From: Celoporthe dispersa | Taxonomy: Eukaryota; Ascomycota; Sordariomycetes; Diaporthales; Cryphonectriaceae | NCBI GenBank assembly: GCA_016584495.1 | Contig: WAID01000015.1 | Span: 1,302,501 to 1,366,500, forward strand | Reading direction: 5' to 3' | Length of the DNA stretch: 64,000 nt | In this document: piece after piece, positions 45,795 to 56,643 of the stretch | Layout of the letters: every line of letters begins with the position of its first letter | How positions within the stretch are numbered: the first letter of the stretch is position 1 | Notes under the pieces: model-generated | What the model was told of the DNA's origin: nothing | Databases searched by the model: none | Seen by the model: the letters and a program-made list of their open reading frames with translations, nothing else | Position numbers and translations under genes: made by a program

Positions 45795-47826
45795 ATGTTC
45801 TCCGCAGGCAGCAAAGGGCGACATATTGGCACCTACGCCTTGACGACTGAGTTATCCTCGTGGGTCAAGGACGCTATCGCCAACTATCAACCGACTGCCC
45901 AAGTTGTGGACCTCGTGGCACCTTTCGCAGCCGAGCTACATGCCTTGTTTGAGAAGGAAAGGAGCTCTAGCACTGGCTTACATGATATCGACGCTATTGA
46001 GCTCACGTACCAGTTCGCGGTGGAAGTTGGCGCTGCGATCCTCTTGGCCGCCAATGCTACCGACGATCCGGTCGACCTGTCTATGCACACGCATCTTCAT
46101 GCGTCAAAGGCTGGTGGAGACGACCACTTTGCATCATGGGGCAGGCTGCTTACTGGCCTCGATTGCGATCCCCCGATTATTGTGCAGTTCCCCTTCTACT
46201 TGATGATGTGCCAATCATTCACCTTGGAGCCGATTGGTTACAGGGAAGACTACATCTATTCGGCCTTGACCGGTGTCGATTGGGTATGTACTTGGATCAT
46301 TTTCCTCCCCCATCCCGCCGCGCCTTGCCTTCAACTCGTTTCTCTCAATGTTGAGTCTTGCGGATATCGCAAGCGCCTTGTAGCCAATAATACATGTCCT
46401 CCCTCACATCTAAGAGATGTCGTCTTTACCTTTTCCTCCAATGTTATTGTAACGTTTCAGTACTATGTGTTCCATCCACTTGGTATTATCATGTGGTCCG
46501 CTCTGCTAAATGTGTGCACATGGTAGGCCAAAGGTCAAAACAAATTCAATGACCGTCTGAACGCTTTCAAGGCTCTGGCATTGGCCTCGTTGCCGAACCT
46601 TGATGATACCAGTTCTGGTGACCGCTGCTTCTGGCGATTCGCGCTTGCATATTTGCGTGCCATGAACCAGTGCGAGAACGCCAGGCCCTTCAAGGCTCCC
46701 AAGCAAGCAAGCATTAAGCATGGACTCGACCAGGACGTAGTTATCTTAACACGAGCCCTAGATACTATCGGTTCCGCGTATGTAAATTTCTTTCCTTCCT
46801 GTGTGATTCCAGGGATGTGATCGTCCGAGAACAAAGCCTAAAACCTTATGGCTTATGTTTAAACTGAAGACCACGTACTGATCCCCAAGCGTATAGGTAT
46901 ATGAGCCGAGATGGTGCTGCGTGGCTAGACAACGAGGGTATCGACTCGATCATCGGCAGCGCCTTGCCTAACGACGTAATGGACCTCCATACCGACATTT
47001 TCACAGGCGAGACGCGTAACCTGCTTCGTCTTCTTTACCCCCCTCTCGTCATTACCGAGGCCATACAGACCTCATCTACCATCCTATCATCGATGCTCTG
47101 CGAGATTTTCAGGGGCCACTACCGAGCACGCTTGAACAACCGTGAAGACGGGCGTGTGTCATCCACCTCCCCCTCCTTATAGTTTTTGTCGGGCTCGCCA
47201 TCGTCGCATTTTTGAGACTCTAGAACTATACATCGGAAAGTATCCACAGTTCTGGGAATGGTAAGTCTGCCTCGCAGTAATAAAGTAGCGGCTCTGAGCT
47301 CTATAGAGGAATGATGAGACCGTACTGACAGTACAATCCCAGGACGTGGGAAATATATGCCCTGGCGAAATCCCAAGTCACAGAGGCTGCGATGGCCGAG
47401 CCGCTTGTCTGTGGGCTCAAGAGAGCCGGGACACGCGAGAAGCTCCCCGAGTCTCCCCCCAACAACTTCTTCCACCTGTGGTATGACATGGTGGAGGATG
47501 GCTCTGCGCAGCTGGCCAAGAAGCAGCCTCTCGGCGTTCGCGACGATCTCGCACCCGTGGTTCGTGGCCTTCACAACCTCTGGCATCAGCAACTGCTTGA
47601 CGATACGAAGCAGCCCGGGTGGGGCCGCGAGTTTGACGAGAGATCGGATATGCTCTTCAGCGAAGCGGGCCAGATTCTGGGGGGAGACGGCGGTATTTCG
47701 GAGGACATGTACAAGTTCGCCATTGCCTATGGAAGGCTCAGCATGAGCCTGCCTTATATTGCTTATCACACTGTCGACGCTATCATCATGGCGTATGGAG
47801 CTATACCTCCTGCTTCCAGGGACTAG
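45795..47826 (+). CDS. Unrecognised enzyme-like protein, possible terpene-synthase-like fold
   Basis: Not recognised. Five exons (45795-46283, 46527-46777, 46897-47153, 47224-47260, 47343-47826) close to a 505-aa frame. The junctions at 46284, 46778 and 47261 are clear; the third intron (47154-47223) is chosen for phase. The product looks all-helical and soluble. One stretch, NDVMDLHTDIFTGETRN, resembles the class I terpene synthase NSE motif (ND..S...E) with Asp in place of Ser and Glu. I see no clear DDxxD motif, although LDDTSSGD precedes it, and no second signature, so the fold is only a hypothesis. The start is uncertain: TTCTCCGCAG just after the ATG also looks like a splice acceptor, so a first exon could lie upstream. 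The first intron (243 nt) is the longest of the window and may hide an exon. Its neighbours (P450, cupin) point to a metabolic role. Confidence 0.65.
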
Positions 47827-49939
47827 ATTTCTTCTTCTTTTGGTTCATAAACGAAAAGATGTTTATAGATGTTTATAGCCCAGTTCCAAATGTTGCTTCT
47901 TCTTGCACAGGAGCACCCGAGAGGTTCGCCGTACACCTCGGCAGGGCGTCAATACTCCTTGTTCGCATCATGGTGGGCAAGGTCCATAGTGCAGAAACAT
48001 CAAGTAATCAATCCAGTGTAGTATGCCTATCAATCCCCATCTCTTAATAATTCTCGGTAATGAACCTCATTCCTATTCCACTCATGGTAATTCCTCCTAC
48101 TTTCCTCTTCAAGGTCTCGAGAGAAATCTCGTGTTGTTGAGTTGTATCTATCCTGAAGCGTGATTGCATAGCCTCGCCGATCAAAAAGAGAGATAGTAGT
48201 AAGAAGCAAAGAAAAAGCAGGCTAAACAAAGACTGGAGAAGAAGAGATGATTCGATTAGGATTAGAGAGCACGGAAATAGCAAGAGAAACACACGCAGAT
48301 CGAATGCAAGAATAAAACGGTCTTGTCTCTGAGCTCCTCTCACTTGTATACCCTTTTACCCTGACAGAAACACTCTCTATGATGTCATAATGTAAACCGC
48401 GGTTTACATTTCACATCAACGTATGACATCACCTATCTAAAGCCCCCTGTAACAACAAGCATATAATCCCTGATAAAGGGCGCTGCTGTTGTTGCTGCTG
48501 TTTGGTAGTATTGAGCTATGCAGGTTGCACTATTAGTAGGCCTGCCAGGATGTCCAGCAGAGCCCCGGCATTGCTTCTTTTGGCGATCGCCTTGTAGTGT
48601 AGCGGTCCTGGCAACCCACACTCGGACAAGACGGCACTCTTGCCCCGAAGAGTCTTCTCGAATGACCTGCCATTGATCAGGTCGTATGTGCGGCTGCGCC
48701 CTGGCTCTGGTTCAACATGCAGTTGTGACGGAAGCAGAACCCTGATAACGTTTCAGGAGCGAGATATTATCTTCTCAAAGCAGGAGTGTGAGCAAGTGTT
48801 GAACTTCCGGCTCCAGGGTAGGTCATAACATCTCTGAACGGATTCCATAGAGCTGGTTCCGGGCATGAAATCCAGACATGAAAATCCAAATCGACGTAGC
48901 AGAAACTTTAAGACAGCTATTCTTTCGTAGTCGACTCAGCATGAAGAGCATTAGCCGGGAGATCCTCACTAGTCTAGGCATCTCAGCAAAGATCGCTATT
49001 GAGGCGGTAAGGGGCTTCAGAGAAGCTAGACGGAAGATGGCGAAGAAGGCGAGATATTGCTTCCGCTCTGGGTCTAAGCCGCGGATATGCAGTATATGGC
49101 TGGGCCAGCTTACTATGCCTATAAGCTTCTGGGCCCAGCCCGCCGCCGCCAAAGCAACGTCGTCTCACCTAGCATCGAAAGAAAACACCCATGCCAAAGT
49201 TGATCCAGGATATATGTCGGAATTTAAGTCTCTTGTTATTACGGACGGGTATCTAACAAGTGTTCCGGAACTCTAAATAGGGAATGGACTCTTGATCTCC
49301 TTGTGCGTGCATGACCAAAACAGGGGGGGTTTTGGTCTCCTTGTGTGTGGACTGCTCTCAATAATTTCTTTCATTTCACACTCGGGCAATGATACCATTA
49401 TTATTCTTCTCTATCTTACTTATTACACAGTGGTATTGCACAGTGGTATTGTTGAGTTGCTGCTGATCAATAACTTATGTGCAAGAGACTTGCTGGCGCT
49501 GCCTAGGAACAATGGTCCCACCAGCTTTCTGAACCACCCCTGCAGGGCACGCACACTGGAATAGTGCCAATAAATAACCATCTTGTTGGGCTTCACTTCT
49601 TCAAAACAATGCCTAGTCATGCTGTACCGCAGTGTTCACTGTGCCTTCACAGGACAGTCTTGTCATTTTGAAGCACCAGGACCGCCAGAATATATTCACT
49701 GTTCACAGACATGTCCCTGACGCACAACACCATTGATATTGACAAGTCTCTTGATACTGATGAATACTTTATTTACTTATACGCCAATCACCCCAACCAT
49801 AGATCTCTGGCCCTGATCGTTCCCAACTCTCCAACCAACACACAAGAACCAGAACAGCCTCCTCGCTCACAGACCTCTCTCTTACACACACACACACACA
49901 CGGAACTCCTCAGGACAACGACTTCTCAAGAGAGAGAAT
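47827..49939. other. AT-rich intergenic region, possible degraded element
   Basis: No credible gene. Overlapping frames at 48823-49276 on both strands have no recognised domain and may be a decayed mobile element. A 22-bp palindrome (48389-48410) and a direct repeat of CACAGTGGTATTG (about 49426-49450) are present. An (AC)n run precedes the next gene (49886-49901). Confidence 0.45.
48381..48430. repeat. Nested palindrome with flanking inverted 9-mers
   Basis: A perfect 22-bp palindrome spans 48389-48410 (left half AATGTAAACCG). It is flanked by GATGTCATA (48381-48389) and its inverse TATGACATC (48422-48430). The flanks contain TGATGTCA and TGACATCA, which resemble bZIP/CRE-type half-sites. 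Confidence 0.8.
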
Positions 49940-51384
49940 ATGTGTATCGAGACGGTCTTCACCTGCCCCGGCGGTTGTTCCTGGCGCTGTGACGCAAACC
50001 AGGAGCAATGCCTGGCCGACTACTACACCAACCTCCTCAACATCCCCAGCAAACATGAGATCAAGGAGATGGTCATGCCGCTCCCCCGCGAGCACCACCG
50101 CTACTTCCACTGCGGCACCGTCGGCTGTGCCTTCTTCCCAACGGTCCGGAGCGACCCCATCCCCGATGACCCCCTCAACCTGCTCGGCCCCGTGTGGCAG
50201 TGCCCCGGCTGCCCCAGGCTGATCCCGCGCAGCGACGACCCGGCCGACCTCGAGGCCTGCGAGCAGCTCGGCCTGTGGCCCAACCCCCTCGCCCCAGCTG
50301 GGCCGACCACACGTGCCCCGGTGAGTCCTGCGCCTTCAACCCGCAGCACATGCAGCAGTGCATGGACAGGCTGGCCGTTATGCGCCAGCAGATGGAGCAG
50401 GACGAGCTCGAGCTGCAGCAGAGGTACCGGGACGAGGTGAACCAGGCCTTCGACAAAGCTCGCCAGTATGATGCCCTGTCTGACTTTCTGGCCATGGACC
50501 TGGAGGCTGCTGATGAGCCGCTGCTGAGCGACGCCCTCATGATGGACCTGGACCTGGACCTGGGTGAACAGAATGACCCCCAGCCAGCCACCGCCTCTCC
50601 TGCTGAGCCTGCTCCTGCTGCTGAACCGCTGCTGAGCGACGCGATTATGATGGACCTGGACCTGGGTGAACAGAATGACTCCCAGCCAGCCACCGTCTCT
50701 CCTGCTGAGGCTTCTCCTGCTGCTGAGCCCTCTCCTGCTGTTGAGCTCTCTCCTGCTGCTGAGCCCTCTCCTGCTGTTGAGCTCTCTCCTGCTGCTGAGC
50801 CCTCTCCTACTACTGAGCCCTCTCCTGCTGTTGAGCTCTCTCCTGCTGCTGAGCCCTCTCCTGCTGTTGAGGTCACTCCTGCTGCTGAGCCCTCTCCTAC
50901 TACTGAGCCCTCTCCTGCTGTTGAGCTCTCTCCTGCTGCTGAGCCCTCTCCTGCTGTTGAGGTCACTCCTGCTGATGAGGCTGCTCCTGCTGCCGAGCCC
51001 ACCCCTGCTGCTGCTGCTGCTGCTGAGCCGCAGATCCAGGACAGCGACCACGAGCTCATGCCCCTGGTCGAGTTCCTCGCCAACAGCCACGTCCAAGGTG
51101 AAGAGACCCGCGACGCTCACGGCGCGGATGCGCCCAGCCCCTCCCAGCCCCCCCTCATCATCCACTTTGAGAATTTCGGCGACCCGCAGCCCGCAGCGGC
51201 TCCTGCCTCCCGGCCCGCGGCCCCTCGAGCCGTGAACCACCGGACGAGGTGGACGCCAGAGCTGGACGCGCGGATGCGCGAGCTCCGCAGCGCCGGGTGG
51301 ACCCTCCGGGAGATTGCTGGTGTCTTGGGCCGCACTCGGAACTCCATCTCCCGGCGGGACGCGAGGCTGAGGAACGGCAAGTAG
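49940..51384 (+). CDS. Cys-rich, repeat-bearing protein with Myb/HTH-like C-terminus
   Basis: Not recognised as a named family. The N-terminal part has cysteine/histidine clusters (CPGGCSWRC, FHCGTVGC, WQCPGC, CPGESC) that suggest zinc binding. A helical Gln/Glu-rich region follows, then two copies of a ~35-residue unit around LLSDA-MMDLDLGEQND, which looks like an acidic-hydrophobic activation motif. After this come about 15 six-residue PSPAVE/LSPAAE units, with a 30-residue higher-order unit present twice. The C-terminal ~50 residues (RTRWTPELDARMRELRSAGW; IAGVLGRTRNSI) resemble a Myb/SANT or HTH DNA-binding domain. The frame breaks at the C5 run 50284-50288 (length 3n+2); one more C joins LWPNP to the downstream CPGESC frame. 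A 26-nt intron could also do this but is too short. Expected 481 aa. A transcription factor is my inference. Confidence 0.7.
50724..50987 (+). repeat. In-frame 18-bp repeats with 90-bp higher-order unit
   Basis: 18-bp units of the type TCTCCTGCTGNTGAGNNN encode SPAVEL/SPAAEP. A 90-bp block of five units occurs twice in tandem. The repeats open all six frames, which explains long antisense frames over this region. Confidence 0.9.
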
Positions 51385-52193
51385 AACAACAGTGAGAAGA
51401 AGGCGGCGACGCCATGGACGTGGTGAGACGAGAGTCTGGGAGCTTACTGCTGAACCTTGCCCGCTCAGACCTCCCCCCCCCTTTTTTTTTATTTATTTGC
51501 GAACTGATCAACCATCTCTTTTTCTTTCTCACTTGATAGTCCTCCCCCCCCCTCTTCTCTCGGCGCACTATCAGGTAAACTCTTCAGTTAGCAAATAAAA
51601 CAACTACTTTAGACAGACTCACTCCTTCTCACATACTGCAATCCCGTGACGACTCAGCTGCTAAAAACAACCTAGGAAGACATCTGTCTAACTCTTAAAT
51701 TCAAGCAAGCCAAGCACTTTGGCTCTCATCTCTTCATCCTGCCTCCGTGGAGATGGGTAAGATTTGTTGGCGATCAGCCGTTGGCACAAGGGCAAATAAA
51801 TAACGGCCAGGACAGTCCTCCAACCCTCTTCAGTCCTCTTCTAGATAGGAAAAAGAAGAACATTGTCTAGGACGGACGGGGCTTCTTTTCAATTCCCACG
51901 CCAGGCTGCACAGAAATCCGCTCTTTGAAAGTGTCTGCGGTCTCGAACTCTTTGTTAGGGGGGGCAGATTGGGAGCGTCTCACAACGGAACAAAGAGCGT
52001 CTCATAATCTTTCTTGCAAGTCAGCTTTCCTTCTATACAAAGACGCCAAACTCTCTCCCCTCCACCATGATGCAGATCGTCTTCCACTCACCCACCCAAG
52101 TCCAAACCACTCGACGGGGGTATTTCCTCCTCCTCCTTCTCTTCCTTTATCCAAAGAATCGGCCGCATGCATCAAAGAGAGAGGGACCCACGA
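51385..52193. other. Convergent intergenic region
   Basis: 3' ends of the Zn/Myb gene (plus) and Trs120 (minus). AT-rich centre with C- and T-rich tracts (51474-51500, 51540-51560). A 206-aa plus frame at 51925-52545 is largely antisense to Trs120 and is not called. Confidence 0.5.
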
Positions 52194-55100
52194 CTACTCC
52201 TCCCGGTCCCTCACACGAAGCCGACACGGCTGTCTTGAATGCCAGATCCTCCTCTCCCTCGCTCCGAGCGCCAGGTCCAACAGCTCCTGCGTGCTCGACC
52301 GGGGCCTGCCCTCCGGGCCGGCTGGTGTGGCCGTCACGCTCAGCTTGGCGTCCCTCACGGAACCCCTCCGCTTCTCGTCCTCCGCGGTGGGCCGGTACAC
52401 CCTTGTCTCCTCCACGGACGCCGTGATCTCGAACTCGCCCCTGCACAGCGCGGTGACGCCGACGAGCACGTCCGTGCTCTGCCTGCCGGGCAGGAGGGGG
52501 AGGAACTGCTGCAGCGTGCCGTTCCAGGCGAACTTGCGCGTATAGTCGAGCGCGACGTTGAGCGGCCGGTGGCAGAGGGCCGGCATGAGGCGCAGGGTCG
52601 GGTAGATGGGCTGCTCGGTGCGGTTGCTGATGTGCACGCGGATCTGGACAAAGTCGTCCACGCACACAGAGTCCCTGCTCCGCGGTGCGTTCGCCTCCGC
52701 GGGATCTGATCCCGCCGGCGCAGGCGGGTCCTCGACGGACACCTCGATACCTACCTCGTCCACCTTGATCGCCTCGATCATCCGTGTCGTGAGGCGCATG
52801 CTGCGGAGCTCGATGCCGCCTGTGCGCGTGGGCCTGCTGCCCGTCTTCCAGGTGCCCTTGAGGCGGTCCAGGATCTTCTCGCGGTACCAAAAAGCCTCAC
52901 GGTTGGCCCTCTCCACATCGGGAGAGATCTTGCTCGTGCTGACGACGAACTGGCGATGCCGGGACGGGTTCAGGGCAGGTATGGACGCGTGTGGGTCCTC
53001 GAGATAGACCCGCCGAACGGGCACTATGACGCGGCTTGTGTTGCCGGGCAGTATGTGTTCCTCGATGACTGCGCCGTCCTCGATCTCGAGCTGGGCGGTC
53101 ATGCTGCTCGGCCACGCGTTGCGCAGGTCGAGGAGCAGCAGGCAGTACTTGTCCGAGGTGAGCACGTGGCTCTCCCCCCCGGCCTTGCTCGTCCTGGCCC
53201 ACAGCGGCTGGGGGATGCTCCCGTGCAGCGGGAGCACTTCCATCTTTGCGATCTCGACGCTCGCGTTGACGGTCACCGTCAGCTGCAGCGAGACCTGGCG
53301 CGTGAAGAACTTGGGCTCGAGCTCTTCGGGCGGCACGCCAAAGTAGGCATAGTCTATCAGGATGCCCGCGCTCGTCAGGCCCGGCTTGCCTAATATCTCA
53401 AACTCGACGGTGGCCGTATCACCAGGCCCGATATACCTCCTGCTGACCGGCTTCGAGAGCCGCAGGGCCTGCTTCTTGGCCAGGATGAGCTCGTACTCGT
53501 AGAGCTCGGCCGGCGTCGCGTCGCGGTTGTTGAGGGCCGTCTGCAGCTGTTCCTGCGTGGAGTCCTGGAAGGAGAAGAGGAGGAAGTCGGCTGGGGTGCT
53601 GGAGAGGTTCTGCAGCGTGACGGAGAACGCCTGCCGCTCCCCTTCCAGGATCATCACCGAGGACTGGGGCAGCGTCGTCGACTTGACGACGAGTATTGGC
53701 TGCTGGGAGACGACGTTGACGTCTATGGAATGGGGCTTTGGGAGGGGGCTCGTGGGTGTGGACAGCGACATGTTGTAGTCGAGCGCGGCCAGGCCCGTGG
53801 CTTTCACCTTGGGCTCTGTGTCCAGCGACCAGGGCTCCGTAAATATGGGAAACCGCCTCTCCCTGCATCCCCTCACGCGTATCAGCGCGCCCGTGACGCG
53901 CAGCGAGCCAGATGCCTTCGGTATACCGGTAATGCGCATGGACTGGGTGCGGTACGCGCCGATCAAGGCCTGCCCGGCCGTAGACTCGAACTCGACCCCC
54001 TCGGTCGCGATCTTGGCGCTCACGATGTCAACCTCGATGTCGTAAGGGTTCTGCAGCGTGATCTTGAACGTCACGGGCTCGCCGGCCACGAGGTTGCTGG
54101 CCATAGCCACCTTGTCCGGCTGCTTCTGAAACGGGTTGTGTATGAACGGGTTGACGTCCTGAGACGTCCTGGTGGAGGAGAACCCGGGGAGCTCCGTCTT
54201 TGCGTGCTCGATCGGCGTGCGCGTGATGGGCTGGGGCTCGAGCTTCATGCCCCGCAGGAAGAACTCGTCCCAGTACTCGGCCTCCATGTGGCCCAGGCCT
54301 ATCCGCTCGGTCAGGCTGTGGGTCTTGGAGATGTTGGTGACGAGCCGGACCTGCTCGTCGACCGAGATGCGGGGAGCAGCGTCCTCCTGGCGGGGGCCTG
54401 GTGCTATGCCGCTGCCGGCGGTCCGCATGAGGTCGCTAGAGAACTTCAGGACGCCCGCGAAGTCGGGCAGCGCCTCGGAGAAGTTGATGCAGGCGCGCAG
54501 GATGTTCACCTTCAGCTGGCCCATGCCGTACAGGCGGGCCGCTGCCTGCTTTTGTATCCGCCTGAGGCACGCTGCATCCGAGTCCGGATCCGAGCCCGGG
54601 CCTGTGGGTGCCTCGCCCTTGGCGGCTCCTGACTCGACGGGCATGTCAAATGCCACCACGCCGTAGGTCCGCGTGACCAGGTCGAGGAAGGCATCGATGC
54701 CGTGCTCGATGTCGCCCTCGGCCAGCTGGAGGACTGCCCCGTTGGAGTGGCCGTTGATGTTGTTCAGGGCCACCAGCCCGGCGGCCGGGTGTATCCCGAC
54801 CTCGGCGGCACCACGTGTTCTCGCCTCGACAAGCCCTCCTATGACCACCGAGACGAGCTCTCGTATCACCATGGCCTTCTTCCTCTGGTATCCCAACAGC
54901 CCCAGGACAGTGGCAATGCCGCTCAGGATCGTGACGCGGTCCGGCGTGGTCAGCAGCTCGGCGCCCGGGCCGGGAAACGCACGCATCAGCATGGTCACGA
55001 TGACCATGCGGGGCGGCGTGACCATGGGCCGCGGGACCGTCGAGAGGAGCTTGTCGGGCGCTGTGCCCACGATCATCATGTCGAGCGACCGCCCGCCCAG

Positions 55101-56643
55101 CTTTCCCTCGGCGACGTGCAGCGCCGCCAGGATCCGGGAAAACCTGATGATGGTCTCGGACATGGGCAGCACGGGCAGGTGCTCTGCTGATATCCTAGAA
55201 TAGAGAGCAAGGATCCTGTCCACGAGGTCTGGGAGGATGTTCTGGAAGCGGCGCAGGTACTCGGGCTGGCTGGGGTCGACGTTCTCCTCCTGCACGCCGT
55301 TGGCGGCGTTCTTATCCTGGGCCAGGCAGACCGACGGGACGACGAACTCTATGCCGGCCCAGCTCAGCAGCAGCAGGCTGACGGTGATGAGCTCGAGCGC
55401 CTTGCCGTGCCAGAGGTGATCGTTAATCGACTTGGCCACGGCGGCGCCCTCCATGGCCTCCTTGAGCGCGTCCGTCCACCGGCCCGCCTGCAGGTACATC
55501 GACGCCATGAGGATGGTGATGCGTGCCTTGCCCTTGTTGCGCCACCGCTCGTTGACGCCGCCGGAGCCAAAGCCGTGGACGGACACGCGGTCCTGGCTCG
55601 TGCTGCGGATCCCCTGGGCGGTGCCTGGTCGGGCCGATCCCTTCTGCTCTGGGCTTGCCGGGGCCGACCGCTCCTGCACTGCCGGTATGTCGTCGAAGGA
55701 CGTGGGCGGGTTGGACAGGGCGCTCCCCTTCACGGGCGTGGACGGCCGGTTTGGAGAGGCCGTAGGGGGCGTGCCCTTGAACGGGAGCGGCATCGACAGC
55801 CTGGCCGAGTCCTTGTGCTCCAGGGTGGCGTTCGCAGAGGCTGACCGCCCTATGGCGAACTGCGAGTTCCGCCGCCGTATGACCGGCTCCTCGGCGCCAT
55901 TCGCTGGCGCGTTCCCCTGGCCCGGCGACTCGAGGTACGCCATGGCCTCGAACTGCCTCGCGAGGCCGGTCATCTCGGCGAGCAGCAGCGTCGAGACATC
56001 GCACATGATGGTCCTCATGGTGGTCCTCTTCCACTGGTCGGGCGGCGGTATGGCCACGATGCCCTCGGGCAGCGGGATCGGGTGGTCTGCCGGGTGCGTG
56101 TAGTCGAAGAGCAGGAGCTGGTGGACGAGGGCCTTGGGGAAGGAGTCCCGCAGGTCCTCCAGCCCCTGGTACAGGGCCCTGATGTTCCTGTCCGCAAGGG
56201 TCTCCCCGGTCTGCGTCTTGCTGAAGGGGACCTTGTCGACCTCGGTGCCGTCGGCGATGGCAAGGACCACGAACGTCTCCCCTGTACAGGTCGAAGGGCA
56301 GCAGGGCGAGGTGCGAGGGCGGCGGCACGTGGGTGGCGAACTCGTAGAAGATGGCGCCGTCGGGGAAGGCCAGCGGCGAGAACATAGCTGAGCAGGCGGC
56401 AGCACAGGTCAGCACACACAGTCTCTCTCTGTCTGTCTCTCTCTCTTAGGCGCATCAAATCAGAGGGGCCGTCGTACTTCTGTTCGGCCGCTTGTCGGCG
56501 CCCACATCGCGGAGGTGAACGACATGTTCGCCCTGGAGCGTCTGGAGAAAGGAGGCAAAGCGGTCTGCCTTGATCTGTCCGATGGGGACACACAGCGCCC
56601 TCACCCGCGCAGGGGCGATGGGCAGAAGGGAATCTGCGCTCAT
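52194..56643 (-). CDS. TRS120: TRAPPII subunit Trs120 (TRAPPC9)
   Basis: Large subunit of the TRAPPII complex, which activates Rab GTPases (Ypt31/Rab11 type) at the late Golgi. Exon 1 (56478-56643) encodes the conserved start (PIAPARVRALCVPIGQIKAD; GEHVVHLRDV). The intron 56388-56477 joins it to FSPLAFPDGAIFYEFATHVP in exon 2, which runs to 52194. The Trs120 body is continuous: an N-terminal domain, helical repeats (WRNKGKARITILMASMYLQ; KALELITVSLLLLSWAG) and C-terminal beta domains (FKITLQNPYDIEVD; PTLRLMPALCHRPLNVALDY). The frame breaks at the C4 run 56279-56282: total is 3n+1, and with three C the family sequence FDLYRETFVVLAIADG reads through. Expected length about 1,452 aa. The last residues after a Ser/Thr tail are less certain. 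Confidence 0.9.

Noticed and set aside
48823..49276. Overlapping 109-aa and 132-aa frames on opposite strands
   Set aside because: Considered as a transposase or reverse-transcriptase remnant, but no motif of any transposon family could be named.
50329..50354. 26-nt GTGAGT...CAG intron in the Zn/Myb gene
   Set aside because: Would restore phase but is far below the usual minimum intron size and would delete the CPGESC cysteine motif; a missing C at 50284-50288 explains the break better.
50101..51240. Long antisense frames (379 and 302 aa) over the repeat gene
   Set aside because: Produced by the 18-bp repeats, which keep all frames open; composition is only Ser/Arg/Gly or Ala/Gly/Glu repeats, while the plus strand has Cys motifs and a C-terminal domain.
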